NCBI GenBank assembly: GCA_034678345.1
Contig: JAXDBZ010000046.1
Span: forward strand, 1-12,887
Direction: 5' to 3'
DNA length: 12,887 nucleotides
Source of the DNA: JANXPZ01 sp034678345
Lineage (GTDB): Bacteria > Eisenbacteria > RBG-16-71-46
Under the pieces are notes generated by a model, which searched no databases, was not told the DNA's origin, and saw only the letters and a program-made list of their open reading frames with translations. This document shows, in pieces, positions 8,561-12,887 of the stretch; the stretch's first letter is position 1; each line of letters begins with the position of its first letter. The translations under genes and the position numbers were made by a program.

Positions 8561-11500
8561 ATGGACCACACGCGCTGCATCCTGCTGGCGTCGCTCCTGC
8601 TCGGCCTGCTGGTCGCGGGGCCGGCGGTGGCCGACGTCCGCCACATCCCTCCGTACGTCGAGTGGGTCGGTGCCCCGCCGCACGCCGTGGCGGGCACGCC
8701 CATCAGCGGGGCCATCCGCATCTGCAGCTCGCGGCCGGGCGAGATCACGGACGTGCGCCTCGACGGTGACGGCTGGTCGGGGCGCCTGCTCGAACCGCGG
8801 GCCCGTTGGGCGCTGAGCGCCGGACGCACCGAGCCGGTACCCGTCGAGGTCACGCCTGCCGACCCTGGGCGCCCGCTGGCTGTCGTCTTCCGCCTGAACG
8901 GCGTGGAGCAGGTCGCTGCGCTCGATCTCTCGCCCGCACACGTCGCCCGCCTGCGCAAACCCGGCCGCCTCGTGCGCCCGACCGGCCCGGAGCCGCCGCG
9001 GCTGGCCCCCGAGACGGGCCCGCGCCGCCTGAAGCCCGCACCCAGGATCGAGGACGGCACGTGGAAGCCCTCTCCGGGCCTCTCCCCCACCGGCGCAGCC
9101 GGCACGGCGAACCGGCGCGACATCCTGGTCGTGGGCCGGCTGGTCTTCCAGCGCCCCGACGGGGTCGTCGTGGGGGCGGACGGGGTCACGGTGCGCGTCT
9201 TCGACGAGAACCCGATCCTCAACTGGCTGCTGGGCGAGAGCATCACCGGAACCGACGGTCACTTCGCGCTCACCGTCGACTGGAACCAGGAGTTGCACCT
9301 CGAGGAATACCCGGACCTCTACATCGAGTTCGAGACCCGCAACGACTACTTCCTGACGCGTTCCACGTTCGTCTCCCCCTGGGGGTACACGTGGCAGACG
9401 GGGACGATGCGGGACTTCGAGGACTTCACGTACGATCTGGGCACGTGGACCCCCGGAGCCGACGCCGGCGCCCTCAGCGTGCTCACCGACCTGGTCCGCA
9501 GCCGGCGGTGGTACGACGAGACCCTCGGCCTCGACCTGCCCGAGACGATCGGCATCTGGCCCGATGACGGCCATAGCGTTTCGTTCTACGTGCCCTTCCT
9601 GCGGGAGGTGCACATCAACACCGCCGCGAGCTACAACGAGAGCACGCACGCGCACGAATACGGCCACGGCTTCATGGACTGGCTGGGGATCTGGACCGAC
9701 TTCGACTACTGCAACGGCATCTGCGACGCGTCGCCGGACGACTGCGGCCACTGCATGTGGTGTGAGGAGGACTGGTTCATCGGCTGGCAGGAGGGCGTCC
9801 CCAACTACCTCGCCTACCTGCAGACCTCGAGCTACGCCTCGCGCTACGGCGTGGCGGCGGACGTGATCAACGCCGCCGAGCGGATCGAGACCTGCCCCGA
9901 GACCGCCGGCGCCTTCGGGGACCCCTGGGGCACCGAGGGCTTCACCCAGGCCCTGCTCCAGGACATCGCCGACGCGGCGAACGAGGACGACCCGAACGGG
10001 ATCGGCCAGCGCGACCGGCTGTCCCTCGGCGACGCGACCATCCTCTCGCTCGTCGTGGACCAGCGCCCCCAGACGCTCTACCAGTTCGTCAACCAGCTGA
10101 GGGCGACCCTCAGCCCCGCCCAGGCCTGGGACCTCTGGGCGACGGCCGAGAACAACCGCATCGAGTTGGACACGATGAACCCGCCGGCTCCGGCCGGGCT
10201 GACGTCCACGACCCACCCGGTGGGCGACAGCTCCACGGACGCCACGCCCACGTTCACGTGGAGCTACCCGGCCGACGACCTGTCGGGACCGGCCGGGTGC
10301 GAGTTCTCCATCGAGCCGACCTCGACGATGACGCTGGTGAGCGGCACGACCGGGTACGTGACCTCGTTCACCACCGGGATCATCGTGCCGGGCACCTGGT
10401 ACTTCCACCTGCGCACCGTGGACAACTCGGGCAAGAAGAGCACCGGCTACGCCACCTACGGGCCGTTCACCATCCGGGCTCCCGACCCCATCAACCTGCA
10501 GCCCACGACGCCGCCCATTTGGGCGGAGTCGCTGGTGCCGCGGCCCACCAACGACGCCACCGAGGACATCGTGCCCGCCCCCACCTACCTGACCGGCAAC
10601 GCGAACGCCACGTACTGGAACGTGGCCGGCACGGTGGGGGGCGACCAGTGGGCCTCGGCGGGGCTGGACGCCCGGCTGTACGTGGACGGCGTGTCCACGG
10701 CGTCCACCACCTGGACCACCGCGATGGCGCCGGGCGTGACGTACCGGAAGGTCAACCTCGGCCCCGTCACCGTGCGCGGCGGGCGCCACACCTTCGGCGT
10801 GCTCCACGACTCCGGCGAGGAGTTCGCGGAGTCCAGCGAGTACGACAACGACACCGCGGACCAGTGGATCTGGTCGCCCTACACGCTCACGGCGGGCACC
10901 GGGGTCATCCGGTCCGCCCCGCCGGACCGCACCGGCGGCTGGGACGCGCTGCCCCCCAAGTACACCTCCGCGTACAACTGCGACGGCTTCCGTTTCGCCA
11001 GCGACGCGTCCGGCGGCTGGTGGCAGGCCGTCCACGTCACGGGCCACGACATCGAGGAGGACTACGACTGCCGGCTGCACTTCGCCACCTCCTCGCCCGA
11101 CACCGGGTTCCGCAACCTGCGGGCCTCGTCCGCCCGTCCGGCCGGCTGCCTCGACGCCGTGCTGGTCAACCGCAACACCGTGCCGACGCCGACCACGTGG
11201 GACGTCGGCGTGGTGAACGCTTCCGGCGGCACGGGGAACTTCACCATCCGCCAGGTGCCCAGCGTCCTCCTCAACTTCGGGGATTCCCTCCAGGTGTCCC
11301 TGACCACCGGCGAGATGCTCCTGCTGCGCGAGTTCTACGTCGGCGCCGGCCAGACGGGGCCCGTGACCCTCACCGCGCGCATCGTCTCCGGCACGGGTCC
11401 GGTGACGCTGGCGTGGTTCGACCGGCTCACCACGGCCGCCGGGCTGCTGCAGGCCTCGGGCAGCGCGACGACCGAGTACATGACCACCGCGCGGCTCGAC

Positions 11501-12887
11501 CTCACGCTGGGCACGGAGGGCTACTACGCGCTGGGGCTCTACCGCGACGCGCAGGACGGCACGGGCTGGGTGAACCTCATCGTGGAGATCGAGACGACGC
11601 CGCCTGACTTCGTACCCTACGCGGGCACGGGGTGGCACTCGCCGCTGGTGCCGCGTCCGGCCTTCGACGCCACGGGCTCCTCGGTGCCGGCGCCCGACAC
11701 GCTCTGCGGCAACGTGGCCTCGACCTACCTGAACGTCGGACTGCGGAACGAGTCCCAGGGCTCATCGCCGGGATTCGAGGACCGGCTCTTCCTCGACGGC
11801 GCGTACATGGCGTCCCTCTACTACCCCGCGTTCGGAGCCGGCACGTGGTCGCTCTACAACTGGGACCACGCCTTCAACGTCCGCGGCGGGCGACACACGC
11901 TCGGTATGCGCCTCGACCCGTTCGCGCTGATCGATGAGATCGACGAGAACGACAACGTCTGGGGCCAGCAGTGGGTGTGGTCGCCGTACGCGCTCGCGCT
12001 GGACACGCCGGTGGCGCGCGCCGCGCCCCCGTTGCGCACCGGCGGCTGGACCGAGGTGACGACGCCGTACACGGACCTGCGCTACAACTGCGACGGGCTC
12101 CGCTCCCCGCTCTTCGCCCACGTGGGCGACGACGGCTACTGGGGCGCCGTCGCCGCGGCCCCGGGCGCGGCGAGCGACGTGGACCTCCGGCTCTTCGAGC
12201 TGCAGCGCGGCACGGCCGCCGGGTTCTCGACGCCCCGGTGCGTGTCCGGCTGGGGCACCGCCCAGACCGACTTCGCGCTCGTCAACTTCAACCAGACGGA
12301 CTTCCGGGCCTTCGACGCCGGCGTGGTGCGCGCCGCGGGGAGCGAGGACTACCGGGCCGAGGCGGTACGATCGGCCTACCGCACCAGCCCGCTCGCTGGC
12401 ACCCTCGGGCCGTTCACGATGGGCGCGCAGCACCTGCTGCACCTGCACGAGGTCAACCTCGCCGCCGGCCACTACACGGTCACGGTGACACCGGCATCGG
12501 GCGAGGTGGACTGGGGCGTGTCGGTGTATTCCGGTGACGGCGTGTACTTCGGCAAGAGCGACGCCACCGACGGCGGCTGCGCCTGGCTGGGCGAAGTGAG
12601 CGCTCCCGACCGGGTCTGGGTCACGCTGCCGTACGGCTACCACTGCGTGGCCGTCTGGAAGGCGATGAGCGAGGACGTCGCCGAGAGCGGCTCGTACACG
12701 CTCCTCGTGACGCCGCAGAACTCCGACGCGCCGCCGGTCGTCCCCGCGCGCACCGGCCTCATCGCGGCGGCGCCCAACCCGTTCCGGGCCGCGACGCGCG
12801 TGGCCTTCGAGCTGGCCGCCGAGATGGAGGTGGCGCTCGAGGTGTACGACGTGCACGGCGCGCGGGTCGCCCTCCTGGCGCGGGGCC
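8561..12887 (+). CDS. Giant secreted multidomain protein with HEYGH metalloprotease-like domain (right end cut)
   Basis: The frame is open for 1442 codons to the window edge. It begins with a Sec signal peptide (cleavage after AVA, residue 24). Residues 25-170 hold a beta-rich region and Pro-rich linker. A transthyretin/CnaB-like strand domain starts near RDILVVGRLVF. The zinc-protease-like part follows, with H365-E366-Y-G-H369 and E411 in WQEGVPNYLAY as the likely third ligand, which fits a gluzincin plan. Between them sits a Cys cluster (C384, C388, C395, C398, C401). Residues 541-640 look like an Fn3/Ig domain (GTWYFHLRTVDNSGK). Two tandem copies of a two-domain beta module follow (about 654-1013 and 1025-1387). 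From N1406-P-F begins a FlgD-Ig/type A sorting-like tail (VYDVHGARVALL), so the stop should be close beyond the edge. The start ATG has a modest GAGG (8552-8555). Proteolytic activity and substrate are unproven. Confidence 0.88.
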   Translation, partial: MDHTRCILLASLLLGLLVAGPAVADVRHIPPYVEWVGAPPHAVAGTPISGAIRICSSRPGEITDVRLDGDGWSGRLLEPRARWALSAGRTEPVPVEVTPADPGRPLAVVFRLNGVEQVAALDLSPAHVARLRKPGRLVRPTGPEPPRLAPETGPRRLKPAPRIEDGTWKPSPGLSPTGAAGTANRRDILVVGRLVFQRPDGVVVGADGVTVRVFDENPILNWLLGESITGTDGHFALTVDWNQELHLEEYPDLYIEFETRNDYFLTRSTFVSPWGYTWQTGTMRDFEDFTYDLGTWTPGADAGALSVLTDLVRSRRWYDETLGLDLPETIGIWPDDGHSVSFYVPFLREVHINTAASYNESTHAHEYGHGFMDWLGIWTDFDYCNGICDASPDDCGHCMWCEEDWFIGWQEGVPNYLAYLQTSSYASRYGVAADVINAAERIETCPETAGAFGDPWGTEGFTQALLQDIADAANEDDPNGIGQRDRLSLGDATILSLVVDQRPQTLYQFVNQLRATLSPAQAWDLWATAENNRIELDTMNPPAPAGLTSTTHPVGDSSTDATPTFTWSYPADDLSGPAGCEFSIEPTSTMTLVSGTTGYVTSFTTGIIVPGTWYFHLRTVDNSGKKSTGYATYGPFTIRAPDPINLQPTTPPIWAESLVPRPTNDATEDIVPAPTYLTGNANATYWNVAGTVGGDQWASAGLDARLYVDGVSTASTTWTTAMAPGVTYRKVNLGPVTVRGGRHTFGVLHDSGEEFAESSEYDNDTADQWIWSPYTLTAGTGVIRSAPPDRTGGWDALPPKYTSAYNCDGFRFASDASGGWWQAVHVTGHDIEEDYDCRLHFATSSPDTGFRNLRASSARPAGCLDAVLVNRNTVPTPTTWDVGVVNASGGTGNFTIRQVPSVLLNFGDSLQVSLTTGEMLLLREFYVGAGQTGPVTLTARIVSGTGPVTLAWFDRLTTAAGLLQASGSATTEYMTTARLDLTLGTEGYYALGLYRDAQDGTGWVNLIVEIETTPPDFVPYAGTGWHSPLVPRPAFDATGSSVPAPDTLCGNVASTYLNVGLRNESQGSSPGFEDRLFLDGAYMASLYYPAFGAGTWSLYNWDHAFNVRGGRHTLGMRLDPFALIDEIDENDNVWGQQWVWSPYALALDTPVARAAPPLRTGGWTEVTTPYTDLRYNCDGLRSPLFAHVGDDGYWGAVAAAPGAASDVDLRLFELQRGTAAGFSTPRCVSGWGTAQTDFALVNFNQTDFRAFDAGVVRAAGSEDYRAEAVRSAYRTSPLAGTLGPFTMGAQHLLHLHEVNLAAGHYTVTVTPASGEVDWGVSVYSGDGVYFGKSDATDGGCAWLGEVSAPDRVWVTLPYGYHCVAVWKAMSEDVAESGSYTLLVTPQNSDAPPVVPARTGLIAAAPNPFRAATRVAFELAAEMEVALEVYDVHGARVALLARG
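10520..11599 (+). repeat. Coding module repeat, copy 1
   Basis: This encodes residues about 654-1013 of the secreted protein. Landmarks are W654...LVPRP, V738-RGGRHT, an E-Y-D-N-D segment then W-x-WSPY, R790-TGGW and Y805-NCDG, followed by a second beta domain (GEMLLLREFYV...VSGTGPVTLAWF). The same landmarks recur in the same order about 370 residues later. The repeat is diverged and visible at the protein level. Confidence 0.8.
11633..12721 (+). repeat. Coding module repeat, copy 2
   Basis: This encodes residues about 1025-1387. Landmarks matching copy 1 are W1025-HSPLVPRP, V1107-RGGRHT, an E-N-D-N segment then QWVWSPY, R1159-TGGW and Y1175-NCDG, then a second beta domain (GAQHLLHLHEVNL...ASGEVDWGVSVY). 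Offsets from copy 1 are 369-371 residues throughout, so the whole two-domain unit was duplicated, not single motifs. Confidence 0.8.
12776..12887 (+). other. Start of C-terminal FlgD-Ig/sorting-like domain
   Basis: From N1406 the protein reads NPFRAATRVAFELAAEMEVA, then LEVYDVHGARVALLARG. The pattern N-P-F-x-x-x-T-x-hydrophobic strand, then VYDVxGxxV, is typical of FlgD-Ig-like and type A (T9SS-like) C-terminal domains. Such domains occupy the last 70-90 residues of secreted proteins, so about half is missing here. Confidence 0.75.

Noticed and set aside
8435..11638. A leftward open frame of over 1000 codons opposite the secreted protease-like gene.
   Set aside because: The translation is Arg/Val/Gly-rich without signal peptide or domains. 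The forward frame has a signal peptide, HEYGH and repeated modules.

Overview
The window is very GC-rich bacterial DNA (third codon positions almost all G or C). It reads as ordinary, densely coded chromosome. The best lineage clue is the secreted protein at the right edge: an N-P-F...VYDV-G-R segment at its C-terminal end resembles the FlgD-Ig/type A sorting-like tails common in FCB-group and related candidate phyla (Eisenbacteria, Krumholzibacteriota, Latescibacteria and similar). With a nifJ plus DHOD-like gene pair and small exported helical proteins, this suggests an uncultured high-GC bacterium of that kind. The taxonomy is an inference. I see no tRNA, rRNA, CRISPR array, insertion sequence or phage gene.

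Layout. (1) Positions 1-1039, minus strand: the N-terminal 346 residues of a long cytoplasmic coiled-coil protein that runs off the left edge. (2) 1040-1508: a divergent intergenic region with a good sigma70-type promoter (1311-1339) facing right and a leader of about 160 nt with competing hairpins. (3) 1509-5111: nifJ, a full-length pyruvate:ferredoxin oxidoreductase whose first [4Fe-4S] motif has Asp in place of the second Cys. (4) 5121-6113: a dihydroorotate-dehydrogenase-like flavoprotein, tightly linked to nifJ, followed by a perfect 12-bp hairpin. (5) 6282-6812: a small exported protein with a DUF1579/lipocalin-like look. (6) 6913-7869: a clear WbpB/WlbA-type UDP-GlcNAcA 3-dehydrogenase, without other sugar-pathway genes nearby. 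(7) 8076-8543: a small exported helical/coiled-coil protein. (8) 8561 to the right edge: a very large secreted multidomain protein with an HEYGH zinc-protease motif, an Fn3-like domain, two tandem copies of a two-domain module of about 360 residues, and the start of a C-terminal sorting-like domain.

How they may work together. nifJ and its DHOD-like neighbour look like one operon of central anaerobic carbon and electron metabolism (pyruvate to acetyl-CoA, CO2 and reduced ferredoxin); the role of the flavoprotein is open. The last two genes are 17 nt apart, and both products carry signal peptides, so they look like an envelope or secretion unit. The other two genes look like independent single-gene units. 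The points most worth a second look are the Cys-to-Asp change in NifJ, the loss of the catalytic Cys/Ser in the DHOD-like protein, the Cys cluster between the zinc-binding His residues and the candidate Glu ligand of the protease, and the duplicated uncharacterised module.
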